A program made the translations under genes and the position numbers. Of a DNA stretch of 64,000 nucleotides, positions 46,367 to 55,504 are shown piece by piece. Each line of letters starts with the position of its first letter. The first letter of the stretch is position 1. The notes beneath the pieces are model-generated. The model did no database searches. It worked only from the letters and a program-made list of their open reading frames with translations, and was not told where the DNA came from. This stretch comes from Pseudoalteromonas piscicida (GTDB lineage: Bacteria > Pseudomonadota > Gammaproteobacteria > Enterobacterales > Alteromonadaceae). Location of the stretch: assembly GCF_002744175.1 (NCBI RefSeq), contig NZ_NKHF01000043.1, positions 1-64,000 of the forward strand, written 5' to 3'.

Positions 46367-47662
46367 ATGACGGCTAATGCTTGGCAACAGCGCCTGCTAG
46401 CACAGCAAAAAAATAGACCTAACGACAACCGCTCGCCTTGGCAAGTGGACCGTTCAAGAATTATTCATGCGGCAGCTTTTAGACGCTTGCAAGCAAAAAC
46501 ACAGATCATGGCAATCGGCGTTAACGACTTTTATCGCACCCGCCTGACTCATTCGTTAGAAGTGTCTCAAATAGGCAGCGGTCTATTACGCCATTTAAGA
46601 AAACAACACCCTGAATTTGAGCATTTTCCGTCAACCAGTCTTATTGAAACTTTATGTTTAGCGCACGATATTGGACACCCGCCTTTTGGCCACGGTGGAG
46701 AAATAGCGCTCAATTACCTTATGCGTGATCACGGCGGGTTTGAAGGAAACGCACAAACCTTGCGCATCGTCACCAAATTGGAACCATACACTAAAGGTTA
46801 TGGCATGAACTTAACACGCCGCACCTTACTGGGTTTTATTAAATATCCTGCATTAATAGACTCGCTGTGGTATCACCAGCCAACGCAAACAAAAAGTCGA
46901 AAATACATATTGTCGAGTGATTGGCTACCAGCAAAAGGCATTTATCAGTGCGACCAATCGGTATTTGATTGGATCCTCTCGCCATTTTCTCAAAACGACC
47001 AAATAAAGCTGCAAGAAACCGAGGTAAAAGACACTTTCCGTCACAAGACAAAGTTTAAATCGTTAGATTGTGCCATTATGGAATATGCCGATGATATCGC
47101 CTATGCAGTTCATGATTTAGAAGATGCGATTGCAACCGAGACCCTTAACGAGTCTGAGTGGTACAACTTCGCACTGCCTGAGTTACAGAAATTAGATTCT
47201 CCGTGGTTAAAACAAAACCTATCTCGAATAACAGACAGTTTATTTTCTCAAGAAGAATCAAATCGCAAAGATACCATCGGCGAATTAGTTAATCTTTTTA
47301 TTGTTAACTGTAAATTGACCACTCAACATCCGGAGTTTGAATCTCCGCTACTCCACTTTACTGTTGCGATGAGTCCAGAATTTCAGGATATTTTACAGGT
47401 ACTTAAAATTTTTGTTTATCGTCGCTTGATCCGAGAACCAAAAATGCAGCAAATAGAATTTAGCGGTCAGAACTTGCTCATTGACTTGTTTGAGGTTTTA
47501 GCCAGTGATCCGATGCGCCTTTTACCCTATACCACACAAGCGCTCTATCAACAGGCTCAAGATGAGACCGAACAGATGCGAGTATTGGCGGACTATCTCG
47601 GTGGCATGTCTGACGAGTACGCCCGGAAAACGCATAGTCGTTTGTTTACAGGCGAGCTATAA
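46367..47662 (+). CDS. dgt: dGTPase-like deoxynucleoside triphosphate triphosphohydrolase
   Basis: A 431-residue HD-domain enzyme that converts dNTP to deoxynucleoside and triphosphate. The HD metal-binding residues are in RTRLTHSLEVSQ, CLAHDIGHPPFGHGGE and EYADDIAYAVHDLEDA. The N-terminal RIIHAAAFRRLQAKTQI is family-specific. The length fits the Vibrio/Pseudomonas-type Dgt (about 430-445), not the longer E. coli enzyme. AAAAGGAAC is an adequate ribosome site before ATG 46367. No phage-defence neighbours are present, so a housekeeping nucleotide-pool role is most likely. Confidence 0.92.
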   Translation: MTANAWQQRLLAQQKNRPNDNRSPWQVDRSRIIHAAAFRRLQAKTQIMAIGVNDFYRTRLTHSLEVSQIGSGLLRHLRKQHPEFEHFPSTSLIETLCLAHDIGHPPFGHGGEIALNYLMRDHGGFEGNAQTLRIVTKLEPYTKGYGMNLTRRTLLGFIKYPALIDSLWYHQPTQTKSRKYILSSDWLPAKGIYQCDQSVFDWILSPFSQNDQIKLQETEVKDTFRHKTKFKSLDCAIMEYADDIAYAVHDLEDAIATETLNESEWYNFALPELQKLDSPWLKQNLSRITDSLFSQEESNRKDTIGELVNLFIVNCKLTTQHPEFESPLLHFTVAMSPEFQDILQVLKIFVYRRLIREPKMQQIEFSGQNLLIDLFEVLASDPMRLLPYTTQALYQQAQDETEQMRVLADYLGGMSDEYARKTHSRLFTGEL

Positions 47663-47674
47663 ATCTAAGTATTG

Positions 47675-47690
47675 TGGCTGTGCGCAGCCA
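47675..47690. other. Small hairpin after dgt
   Basis: TGGCTG (47675-47680) and CAGCCA (47685-47690) form a perfect 6-bp stem with loop TGCG. A C-run rather than a T-run follows, so it is not a classical terminator. Confidence 0.35.
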
Positions 47691-47775
47691 TGATCCCCCC
47701 CATTTTCTTCTCCTAAGTTTTTCTTAAGGTTTGTTGCGTAGCCTGTGACCATTTAGAGACTAGCCTCAGCAAACT

Positions 47776-49719
47776 ATGAACCATAAAACTTATTTAACGC
47801 CTTATGCAAAACCCTTCATTGCGTTTTTTCTCACCTTATTAATAATACTAACCATGAGCCGCATAGGTTTGTCTGTTTGGATGTGCCATAGAATGACCGA
47901 CATGAACCTGCTCGCGGTTATTGTATCGGGGTTAAGAGTTGATTTAAGTTCTATTGCCTATTTGGCCATACCTCTTTTGCTCGCGATGAGTATACACTTT
48001 GTTATGCCACCACCAGCAAAGCGCTTGTTTTCATTTTTGATTGTGGCATACATTACTATTTGCCTTACCTCTGTGCTGTTACTTGAAGCCGCCACACCAG
48101 CATTTATCCAGCAATACGATGTCAGACCCAACCGACTATTTATAGAGTACTTAATCTATCCCAAAGCGGTCTTTTCTATGTTGCTAAGCGGTCACTTGGG
48201 GGTTGTGATATTCACCTTACTGTTATGTCTTTTGGCTGTAATAACCACCCTGAAGTATTTTCCTCGTATTGGCAATGAGATACCTTCAAAACGCAGCATG
48301 ACTATCTCGACTGTTTGCAGCCTTATCTGCTTAGCGCTGCTTGCACGAGGCACTTTGGGTCATAGGCCACTTAACCCGGCTACCGTCTACTTCTCACAAG
48401 ATGCACTGATTAATTCGCTGCTCTTAAACTCTGCTTACAGTGTTGCTTTCGCAGCAAAAAATATGGGGAGTGAAAAAAGTGCCAGTGCTTTGTATGGCAC
48501 CTTATCTAATCAAAAGGTGATTGATACGGTGAGAGAGGCAAGTTTTAAGCACGAATTTATTTCTGAGCAAATACCCACGCTTGCGACCAATCAGGCTTAC
48601 CATCAAGGACAAAAAAAGAACTTAGTGATCATTTTGGAAGAAAGTTTAGGAGCTCGATTTGTTGGCGCTTTAGGCGGTAAAAACTTAACACCTGAGCTCG
48701 ATAAGCTATATCAAGAAGGCTGGGGACTGAAAAACTTGTATGCGACAGGCACCCGATCAGTACGGGGGATAGAGGCCGTTGTTAGCGGGTTCTTACCCTC
48801 TCCGTCACGCTCAGTCGTTAAACTTTCCAAGTCACAACAGCAATTTTATACCTTAGCGGATGTATTGAGCAGAGAAAATTATACAACCCAGTTTATATAC
48901 GGGGGTGAAAGTCACTTTGACAATATGAAAAGCTTTTTCTTGGGAAACGGCTTTCAAGACATAGTAGATTTTGACGATATCGAAAACCCAGCGTTTGTTG
49001 CGTCTTGGGGAGTAAGTGATGAAGATCTGTTTAATCAAGCGGATAAAGAATTAACTAAGCTTAGCAAAGAAGAAAAACCATTTTTTAGTTTGATCTTTAC
49101 ATCTAGCAATCACGACCCGTTTGAAATTCCTGACGGAAAAGTAGCGTTATCAAAAAATCACCAAAGTGATAGACCCGAACGAGATCTTGCAATCAAGTAC
49201 GCCGACTATGCGCTCGGAGAGTTTATTAATAAGGCCAAACAAAGTCGTTACTGGCAAAATACAATATTTTTAGTCGTTGCAGATCATGATGTTAGGGTTT
49301 ACGGCTCAGAGCCAGTTCCTATTAAATCCTTCCACATCCCAGCTGTTATTTTGAATTCAAGCTTCAATCACAAACAAGACCAAAGGCTGGTGAGTCAAAT
49401 CGACCTTCCCGTCACATTGCTGTCACTGATAGGCATTGAACAACCAACCCCTATGCTTGGCTTTGACCTCACCAAACACTACCCTGTCGAGCGAGCCATG
49501 ATGCAGTACTATGACAACTTTGCCTATATTGAAAATCAGCAAGCGGCAATATTAATGCCTGGGCACAAAGTGAGTTATTGGGAATATAATGTTGAAAGTA
49601 AACTCCAGTCTCCATTAAAAGCAGCTAAAGATTCAGCCCAACTCAGAGACAAAGCGCTGTCGCATGTTTTATTTAGTAACTTAGCCTATCAAGAGCAGCT
49701 TTATAGGTTAAAAGATTAG
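47776..49719 (+). CDS. LTA synthase-family membrane sulfatase/phosphoglycerol-transferase-like protein
   Basis: A 647-residue inner-membrane protein. About five N-terminal membrane helices (residues 12-215) are followed by a large periplasmic sulfatase-fold domain. Family features are the metal-site ILEESLGARFV, the nucleophile Thr in LYATGTRSVRGIEAV, FTSSNHDPFEIP and VVADHDVRVYG. Gram-negative members add phosphoglycerol or phosphoethanolamine-type groups to envelope glycans; the actual acceptor here is unknown. No glycosyltransferase genes adjoin it. It stands alone between dgt and the rhlE gene, with a strong hairpin after it. Confidence 0.87.
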   Translation: MNHKTYLTPYAKPFIAFFLTLLIILTMSRIGLSVWMCHRMTDMNLLAVIVSGLRVDLSSIAYLAIPLLLAMSIHFVMPPPAKRLFSFLIVAYITICLTSVLLLEAATPAFIQQYDVRPNRLFIEYLIYPKAVFSMLLSGHLGVVIFTLLLCLLAVITTLKYFPRIGNEIPSKRSMTISTVCSLICLALLARGTLGHRPLNPATVYFSQDALINSLLLNSAYSVAFAAKNMGSEKSASALYGTLSNQKVIDTVREASFKHEFISEQIPTLATNQAYHQGQKKNLVIILEESLGARFVGALGGKNLTPELDKLYQEGWGLKNLYATGTRSVRGIEAVVSGFLPSPSRSVVKLSKSQQQFYTLADVLSRENYTTQFIYGGESHFDNMKSFFLGNGFQDIVDFDDIENPAFVASWGVSDEDLFNQADKELTKLSKEEKPFFSLIFTSSNHDPFEIPDGKVALSKNHQSDRPERDLAIKYADYALGEFINKAKQSRYWQNTIFLVVADHDVRVYGSEPVPIKSFHIPAVILNSSFNHKQDQRLVSQIDLPVTLLSLIGIEQPTPMLGFDLTKHYPVERAMMQYYDNFAYIENQQAAILMPGHKVSYWEYNVESKLQSPLKAAKDSAQLRDKALSHVLFSNLAYQEQLYRLKD

Positions 49720-49772
49720 CGTCAAAATAAACAACAAAAAGGCGCTACAGCTCAGCGCTTAAGGCGGACTTC

Positions 49773-49806
49773 GTAAGCTCAATACTGAGATTGAGCTTAC
49801 ACTTTT
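49773..49806. terminator. Long hairpin terminator between convergent genes
   Basis: A perfect 11-bp stem GTAAGCTCAAT (49773-49783) and ATTGAGCTTAC (49790-49800) with loop ACTGAG is followed by ACTTTT on the plus strand. It serves the sulfatase-family gene and possibly the convergent helicase gene. Confidence 0.82.
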
Positions 49807-49807
49807 A

Positions 49808-51049
49808 TCATTTTCTTTTACGCTTAGTTCGAGTACCTAAAATCCGCTTTTTATCCCTTTGTTTTTTAGACTTTCCCGTATTGCGGCGATTATCTTTGGC
49901 TTCTCGTGTTAAATCAGGCTCATAACCCGGCAGCCACTGTGGGGCAAAACGCTCATCAAGAAAGATCTCGATTTCTTCTAATAACCATTGCTCATCAATA
50001 CTAACCAAAGAAATGGCTTGACCACTTTGTCCAGCTCGACCACTGCGGCCAATACGATGTACATAATCCTCAGCTACGTAAGGTAACTCAGCATTGAACA
50101 CATAATTTAACGAGTCAATATCAATACCACGTGCAGCCACATCAGTGGCGACTAAAACACGAATATCACCTGACTTAAACTGAGCCAGAGCTTTGTCCCT
50201 TGCGCCTTGAGATTTGTCACCGTGGATTGCGGCTGTTTTTAGCCCATCTTTATTGAGCTCTTTTGCATAATTGTCGGCACTGTTTTTTGTGCGGGTAAAA
50301 ATGAGTACCTGATGCCAATTATTTTTACCAATTAGATGTGCAATCAGCTCCTGCTTACGCTCTTCATCCACAGAGTAAAATATTTGTGTTACCGTATTCG
50401 CAGCACGATTTTCAGCTTCAACACCGACCCGTTTAGGATCACGTAACCACGGCTTTACTTGTGATAAAACCGTATCATCAACTGTTGCTGAGAATAACAA
50501 TGTTTGACGCTCGCGTGGCATATGGCGCATGATCCGTTTAATTTCACCCATAAAACCCATATCAAGCATTCGGTCAGCTTCGTCAAAAACAAGGTGGCAA
50601 ATGCTGTCAAGTGATAACGTATTTTTGATAATGTGATCAAGCAAACGCCCTGGTGTCGCAACGACAATATCAACCCCAGCTTTTAAACGTTTTTCTTGGG
50701 GACCAATATTTGCCCCGCCGTATAAACATGCCACCTTCAATTGTGTTTGTCCTACCAACTGCTCAGTATGCGCTGCCACCTGTTGCGCTAATTCACGCGT
50801 GGGTGTTAATACCAGCGCCTTGACGGTGCGATTCTCATTGTCGTTGCTTTTACTGGCCAATAGCTTGTGCAAAATTGGTAACATAAAGGCCGCCGTTTTA
50901 CCCGTTCCGGTTTGAGCGCTGGCAATTAAGTCGTTCCCCTGTAGCACTAGTGGAATACTTTTTTCTTGAATTGGCGTCGCAGCTTCATAACCCAGCTCTG
51001 ACACGGCGCTTAATAAATCAGGATGGAGTTGTAACTCGCTAAATTTCAT
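49808..51049 (-). CDS. rhlE: DEAD-box RNA helicase, RhlE type
   Basis: A 413-residue ATP-dependent RNA helicase. The Q-motif lies in GYEAATPIQEKSIP, motif I in ASAQTGTGKTAAF, motif Ia in TPTRELAQQ, motif II in VFDEADRMLDMGF, and motif III in LFSATV. Motifs IV-VI follow (VLVATDVAARGIDI; HRIGRSGRAG). A short basic C-terminal tail (KSKKQRDKKRILG) likely binds RNA. RhlE is preferred over SrmB or DeaD because of its length and short tail. The start is ATG 51049; a TTG one codon earlier is in frame. Confidence 0.88.
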   Translation of the reverse strand: MKFSELQLHPDLLSAVSELGYEAATPIQEKSIPLVLQGNDLIASAQTGTGKTAAFMLPILHKLLASKSNDNENRTVKALVLTPTRELAQQVAAHTEQLVGQTQLKVACLYGGANIGPQEKRLKAGVDIVVATPGRLLDHIIKNTLSLDSICHLVFDEADRMLDMGFMGEIKRIMRHMPRERQTLLFSATVDDTVLSQVKPWLRDPKRVGVEAENRAANTVTQIFYSVDEERKQELIAHLIGKNNWHQVLIFTRTKNSADNYAKELNKDGLKTAAIHGDKSQGARDKALAQFKSGDIRVLVATDVAARGIDIDSLNYVFNAELPYVAEDYVHRIGRSGRAGQSGQAISLVSIDEQWLLEEIEIFLDERFAPQWLPGYEPDLTREAKDNRRNTGKSKKQRDKKRILGTRTKRKRK

Positions 51050-51271
51050 CAATTATCATTACTAAATAAAAATTATGGCGATTATAGCAAAAAATTATCC
51101 AAGCATTACAAAGTTAACCTACCAGCTTTGACAACAAGCTGACAAAGCCAAGAGTTGCTGCCCTAAAGGCCCGCCAACACTTGCGTTTATTTACTTGAAC
51201 AGTAACTGTTGTGTGTGTTTTATTGGTAAATGTATTAACAAGAGGTATCGTGATTAATAAGGAAATTTTTT

Positions 51272-51541
51272 ATGTCTCGAAAAAGCTTAAAACATATTAC
51301 TATTGCCTGCGGTATTATCGCTATATTACCACTCATTGGTCTTTTGAGCGCAGAGCTGGCCGTTGCTATTCTCAACTGTCGGGTATCGGAGACTGGTACT
51401 TCTGATTGTATTGTTGCTAATAAAGATATTGGAATGTGGCTAGCTGTACTTTATAGCGGAGGCTGGTTCAGTATTATCACAGTGCCAGTTGCAGGATTAA
51501 TGACCGTAATTTGTTATAAAAAATACCGTGATGTGAATTAG
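51272..51541 (+). CDS. Small two-helix membrane protein of unknown function
   Basis: An 89-residue protein with two hydrophobic stretches (about residues 9-33 and 57-80) separated by a short Cys-containing loop (ILNCRVSETGTSDCIV). It has a basic N-terminus and a KKYR tail. The two Cys could bond in the periplasm. AAGGAAATT lies 8 bases before ATG 51272. No family recognised and no operon partner. Confidence 0.6.
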   Translation: MSRKSLKHITIACGIIAILPLIGLLSAELAVAILNCRVSETGTSDCIVANKDIGMWLAVLYSGGWFSIITVPVAGLMTVICYKKYRDVN

Positions 51542-51554
51542 CCGGCGACAAGAA

Positions 51555-51577
51555 AAAAGGTGCATTATGCACCTTTT
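51555..51577. terminator. Bidirectional terminator
   Basis: A perfect 10-bp stem AAAAGGTGCA (51555-51564) and TGCACCTTTT (51568-51577) has the 3-base loop TTA. It lies between the small membrane protein gene and the convergent DUF3718-like gene. Confidence 0.88.
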
Positions 51578-51609
51578 CAAACATCAATACTGCTTTGCTT
51601 ACGTAGCAA

Positions 51610-52044
51610 TTAGATCGCTGCGTTTCTGAATTCTTTCACGAATTGTTTAACCGGCATGTCATTACAACGTAGGTTTCTTACCTGTTGACTATTTAAACGC
51701 AAGTTATTTACGCCATGGCGCACTGCATCAAGACATAGCTCAGTCGCAGTGTCAGATTTTTCAGCCACTAACTCTACTTTCTTTTCTTGTTTCTGGATAC
51801 GTTGTGAAGCTTTTGCAAACTCACGAATGTCTTCACCGTTACACTGAATGCTTGGTGAGAAACGAGAAATGTAAAGGCCTAATGATGCTGCTTCTTTACG
51901 CGCTGCACTAAACCCTTGCTCTGCGGCAATGGTACAAACTTTAGTCGCTGGTGAAGCATCGGCTTGAGTAAACTCAACCTGCGAAGCAAAAGCAGTTGTA
52001 GAAGCGAAAGAAACAAGACCCAAGAAAGAGAGAGATTTAAGCAT
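51610..52044 (-). CDS. Secreted DUF3718-like protein with two Cys modules
   Basis: A 144-residue exported protein. The signal peptide (LKSLSFLGLVSFASTTAFA) is followed by two related modules. The first is ATKVCTIAAEQGF...IQCNGEDIREFAK; the second is ATELCLDAVRHGV...LRCNDMPVKQFVKEF. Each has a Cys pair and a CN-containing end, and a charged linker separates them. The pattern resembles DUF3718 proteins of Alteromonadales (function unknown). The start is ATG 52044, six bases after GGGG; a TTG four codons earlier is also in frame. Confidence 0.68.
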   Translation of the reverse strand: MLKSLSFLGLVSFASTTAFASQVEFTQADASPATKVCTIAAEQGFSAARKEAASLGLYISRFSPSIQCNGEDIREFAKASQRIQKQEKKVELVAEKSDTATELCLDAVRHGVNNLRLNSQQVRNLRCNDMPVKQFVKEFRNAAI

Positions 52045-52368
52045 AATATACCCCAATTGAACGATTCGGGGCGGATTATAATTACATCGAAGAATAAGTA
52101 AACAGATAAATCATGCAAATTTGGTTATTTAATGATCTATTTACACTAAGCTAAAGTCTTCGTTATGCTGACGCTAAACTTGTGTAAAATTTAACATGTG
52201 GACATACCACCATAACGGCGCAAAGACCTAGCCAGCTACAGAAAATTTGCCGTATATTGAGAAATCACTTCTTATCCCGAGTTCAGGTTAATTATACCCA
52301 ATCGCTGACCCTCTCGTTTTTAAATGATAAACTTTGACAAATAACAGCAAGAATCTATAGAGAGCGCT
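52045..52368. other. Non-coding spacer upstream of xthA (324 bp)
   Basis: AT-rich spacer holding the promoters of the DUF3718-like gene and of xthA. The only structured piece is a half-copy of the family 1 repeat (52272-52291). No small gene, strong hairpin or recognised regulator site was found. Confidence 0.5.
52272..52291. repeat. Half-copy of family 1 repeat (copy D)
   Basis: TTATCCCGAGTTCAGGTTAA is, on the minus strand, a TTAACCTGA-type end closely matching the ends of copies A, B and C. No second arm is visible nearby, so it is a solo end or a decayed element. Confidence 0.5.
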
Positions 52369-53178
52369 ATGAAAATTGTTTCTTTTAACATTAATGGCCT
52401 AAGAGCTAGGCTACATCAATTACAAGCACTAATTGAAAAGCATCAGCCTGACGTTATTGGACTTCAGGAAATCAAAGTTCATGATGAGGCCTTTCCCATC
52501 GATGATGTGGAAGCACTTGGCTATCACGTTTATTTTCATGGGCAAAAAGCCCATTATGGCGTTGCCCTGCTCTCGAAGAAACCAGCAAAAACGATTCAAA
52601 AAGGGTTTGCAACGGACACCGATGAATCACAACGTAGAATGATCAGTGGCACATTTGAAAGTGACTCAGGTGCCGATGTCACTGTGATGAATGGCTATTT
52701 TCCGCAAGGAGATAACATCAATCACGAAACAAAATTCCCATATAAAAGGCAATTTTATGCTGATCTCATGACACATTTAAATGAATTTGCCGACCCTCAA
52801 TCAAACTTAATCGTGATGGGTGACATCAATATTTCGCCACAAGACGCTGATATCGGTATTGGTGAACAAAATCGAAAACGTTGGCTTAAAACCGGTAAAT
52901 GCTCTTTCCAACCTGAGGAGCGTGAATGGTTGAAAACGCTCATGGACTGGGGTTTTAAAGATACCTTTAGAACTTTAACACCAGATGCAACAGAAAAATA
53001 CTCGTGGTTTGACTATCGCTCAAAAGGCTTTGACGACAACCGAGGCCTGCGCATTGACGTTGTGCTGGCAACCGATCCATTGATGACCAAGTGTGTTGAA
53101 AGTGACATAGATTATGAGCTAAGAGGCATTGAAAAGCCGTCAGATCATGCGCCAATTTGGGCGACTTTCGACATATAA
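52369..53178 (+). CDS. xthA: Exodeoxyribonuclease III
   Basis: A 269-residue DNA repair enzyme (AP endonuclease and 3'-5' exonuclease of the ExoIII family). Catalytic motifs are [10 protein letters not shown] at the start, [31 protein letters not shown], and the C-terminal [10 protein letters not shown] and SDHAPIWA, which supplies the catalytic Asp-His pair. Length is normal. Single gene; a dispersed repeat element follows. Confidence 0.94.
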   Translation: MKIVSFNINGLRARLHQLQALIEKHQPDVIGLQEIKVHDEAFPIDDVEALGYHVYFHGQKAHYGVALLSKKPAKTIQKGFATDTDESQRRMISGTFESDSGADVTVMNGYFPQGDNINHETKFPYKRQFYADLMTHLNEFADPQSNLIVMGDINISPQDADIGIGEQNRKRWLKTGKCSFQPEEREWLKTLMDWGFKDTFRTLTPDATEKYSWFDYRSKGFDDNRGLRIDVVLATDPLMTKCVESDIDYELRGIEKPSDHAPIWATFDI

Positions 53179-53236
53179 TAATCGGCAAGTCTCTGCCGAG
53201 CGAATTAGTTCATCGTTCGGCCCTTGCCAACATAAC

Positions 53237-53406
53237 TAACCTGAGCTTCGGATAATTAATGCCTTTCTAGCAGCCAGTTACAGAATGTAGGCACCTTAAA
53301 GAGCAGGACGCGGTGTTATCTCTATAACTTTTTGGCTAGACAAGGAAGTAGCTAAATGTATTTAAAAGCAATAAGTTAGCTCATTCCTTATGCAAGCCTC
53401 AGGTTA
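53237..53406. repeat. Dispersed inverted-repeat element, family 1, long copy C
   Basis: A 170-bp element bounded by TAACCTGAG (53237-53245) and CTCAGGTTA (53398-53406), with about 25 bases of imperfect complementarity at each end. The interior contains ATGTAGGCACC and then AGCAGGACGCG, the same core as in copy A but in the opposite orientation relative to the window. It lies between xthA and the CbiM-like gene and carries no reading frame of note. Confidence 0.7.
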
Positions 53407-53429
53407 ACTATTAAAATCTGGATAGAAAC

Positions 53430-54053
53430 GTGACATTTATCGCAGCCCTTGGGTTATTTTTACTCAGTTTTAATCGCAACGAATACCAACAATTGCTACA
53501 AGTAGCTGCCCGGCAAACCGGTGTATTAAGCAGTGCTGTGGTACTTACGCTGTTGTGGCAAATTAAAGCGGGTATTTTGCCTGAACTTAATATCCATATT
53601 TTAGGGGTAACCGCCGTAACCCTTATTCTCGGGTGGCGCCTTGGTGCACTGAGTGCGACCCTAGCCTGTATTATACATACCTACTTTAATGACTTAACGC
53701 TAGTAGCATTTGGCAATTTCTGGTTGTTTACGGCACTGATCCCCGTTTATTTGAGCTATGTGCTCTTTGCGCTGTGTTACCATCATTTACCGCGGCATTT
53801 TTTCGTTTATATTTTTGTTTGCGCATTTATCTTTGCCGGCACGGTTGGTTGCATAAAAATACTATTAAGCGCGCTCTATTACTATGCAATAGATGCCTAT
53901 ACTTGGTATCAACTAGCTGATAACTATTTGCATTTTGCAGTAATCATGTGGTTTCCTGAAGCCATGTTAAATGGCATGGCCATCACGTTGTTGATCACAT
54001 ATCGCCCACACTGGGTTAAAACTTTTTTTGATAGGGAATACTTAGACAAATGA
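53430..54053 (+). CDS. CbiM-like (ECF permease-type) membrane protein
   Basis: A 207-residue membrane protein with about six helices. It resembles the group of predicted membrane proteins (COG3235-like) related to the CbiM metal/cobalt transport subunit. Landmarks are IHILGVTAVTLILGWRLG, HLPRHFFVYIFVCAF, and the C-terminal MWFPEAMLNGMAITLL and TYRPHWVKTFFDREYL. The start is GTG 53430 with GGA eight bases upstream. No CbiN, CbiQ or ATPase subunit is nearby, so this is an orphan; substrate and partners are unknown. It overlaps rlmA by four bases and is co-translated with it. Confidence 0.72.
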   Translation: MTFIAALGLFLLSFNRNEYQQLLQVAARQTGVLSSAVVLTLLWQIKAGILPELNIHILGVTAVTLILGWRLGALSATLACIIHTYFNDLTLVAFGNFWLFTALIPVYLSYVLFALCYHHLPRHFFVYIFVCAFIFAGTVGCIKILLSALYYYAIDAYTWYQLADNYLHFAVIMWFPEAMLNGMAITLLITYRPHWVKTFFDREYLDK

Positions 54054-54850
54054 TCTCCCACTACCGCTGTCCTCTTTGTAAACAGCCTCTATATCAAGGC
54101 GGTACTAGCTATAGCTGTAATAATAATCACCAGTTTGACATTGCCAAAGAGGGTTATGTCAACCTATTGCCGGTCCAGAATAAAAAGTCCAAACAACCTG
54201 GTGATAACCAAGAAATGGTTGCTGCACGTCGTGCATTTTTTGAAACTGACCATTATCACTTCCTCCGAGATAAACTGGCGCAATTGGTGTCTGAAAAGTC
54301 CCCTTCTACGCTATTAGACTTGGGATGTGGAGAAGGTTTTTACACCCGCGAAATCGCCAAACGCTGCCAAAGTGCAAAAGTATATGGTGTTGATATTGCC
54401 AAACCCGCGATACGCTACGCCGCTAAGCGCTACCCTGAAGTGGCGTTTAGCGTGGCTTCTATTAAAGAGGCACCGTTTGAAAGTCAATTTGCAGATGTGA
54501 TTGTCAGTATTTTTGCACCGGTTTTTGCCGAAGAATTAGCGCGGCTGTGTCAGAATAACGGGAGCTTGTTTGTTGTTTCCCCGGGTGAACATCACCTGTT
54601 CGAGCTTAAGTCACTTATTTACGATAGTGTGAAGCTACACAAGGCACCTGACACACCGACAGGCTTTGAATTGGTAGAACGTACTAAACTGCAACAGACC
54701 CACATAATGGATTTTGATTGCGTTCAGCATTTAATCATGATGACACCGTTCGCTTGGAAGTTTAAGCAAGAACATATGGATAGATTACAAAAGACGGACC
54801 GGATTGAAATCACCCTTGCGTTTTTGATCAACGAATACAAGCGCAGTTAA
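54050..54850 (+). CDS. rlmA: 23S rRNA (guanine-N1)-methyltransferase, RlmA type
   Basis: A 266-residue SAM-dependent methyltransferase. The N-terminal zinc-binding region has YRCPLCKQPL and YSCNNNHQFDIAKEGYVNLL; the Cys residues match the RlmA zinc finger. The SAM-binding motif is LLDLGCGEGFYTRE near residues 87-100. RlmA(I) methylates G745 of 23S rRNA in gram-negative bacteria. The start overlaps the CbiM-like gene by four bases (ATGA). A small hairpin follows. Confidence 0.92.
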   Translation: MISHYRCPLCKQPLYQGGTSYSCNNNHQFDIAKEGYVNLLPVQNKKSKQPGDNQEMVAARRAFFETDHYHFLRDKLAQLVSEKSPSTLLDLGCGEGFYTREIAKRCQSAKVYGVDIAKPAIRYAAKRYPEVAFSVASIKEAPFESQFADVIVSIFAPVFAEELARLCQNNGSLFVVSPGEHHLFELKSLIYDSVKLHKAPDTPTGFELVERTKLQQTHIMDFDCVQHLIMMTPFAWKFKQEHMDRLQKTDRIEITLAFLINEYKRS

Positions 54851-54865
54851 TGATAAACTAGCACC

Positions 54866-54893
54866 GCCTACCGGCCCTATTTTTTAGGTAGGC
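54866..54893 (+). terminator. Hairpin after rlmA
   Basis: GCCTACC (54866-54872) and GGTAGGC (54887-54893) form a perfect 7-bp stem with a 14-base loop that contains a T-run. It lies between the convergent rlmA and yfbV genes. Terminator function is plausible but not typical. Confidence 0.5.
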
Positions 54894-54905
54894 ATTTACC
54901 TCGCC

Positions 54906-55352
54906 TCAAAGGTTTTCTTTGGTAAATGCCTTGTCCATTTTTTCGAACATGTCTTTCAGTAGCCGTGCCAAATCTCTATATCTCGGTTTTCTTGACGACA
55001 ATGGTGAATCATAGCCATTAGCTACCATCTTTTGATGTAATTCGGTATACCATGAATAGAGCGCCGGATTTAACGGCGTTTCAGCTCTTTTACCTAACCA
55101 TAAAAGCCCCTGCACCGGTAGCGATAAAAAGAACAGCGCAATAGCAATTGCCTGTGGCAAATATTGAAACCCAAGCTGACTGGTTTGAAGAAACAAGGTA
55201 AACACCGCCAACATTGGCATGGTATTTAAAGCAAGCTCTGTCGCCTTTATTACCCGAAATTCGGGAAATAGTGGTGCAAGCTCCTTGCGCATAGGCCACT
55301 CTTTCGAGTATTGACGTCCAAGTTGCACTTGCGAAATAAGACTTTTTTGCAT
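54906..55352 (-). CDS. yfbV: DUF412-family protein YfbV
   Basis: A 148-residue inner-membrane protein with two hydrophobic helices (about residues 42-60 and 66-90). Its N-terminal QLGRQYSKEWPMRKELAPLFPEFRVIKATE and SLPVQGLLWLGKRAETPL are YfbV hallmarks. E. coli YfbV insulates the Ter macrodomain, and there too it is divergent from ackA-pta. The start is the second of two consecutive ATGs (55352), at better spacing from AGGAG; 55355 is possible. Confidence 0.93.
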   Translation of the reverse strand: MQKSLISQVQLGRQYSKEWPMRKELAPLFPEFRVIKATELALNTMPMLAVFTLFLQTSQLGFQYLPQAIAIALFFLSLPVQGLLWLGKRAETPLNPALYSWYTELHQKMVANGYDSPLSSRKPRYRDLARLLKDMFEKMDKAFTKENL

Positions 55353-55504
55353 CATAACTCCTAGGTGCTAACTTTTATATAAAAAATGAGGTAAAATTGT
55401 CGTCTTTACTGTCAACTATACCTTAGTCTAAATGCGTAGCTTATATGCGCTATAGCTTTAAGCTTAATACGCAATAACTGTTATTGTCAAAACGGAAAGT
55501 CATT

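Noticed and set aside
46367..47662. Dgt as part of a phage-defence island
   Set aside because: No defence genes or mobile elements adjoin it; the sequence fits ordinary housekeeping dGTPase-like enzymes.
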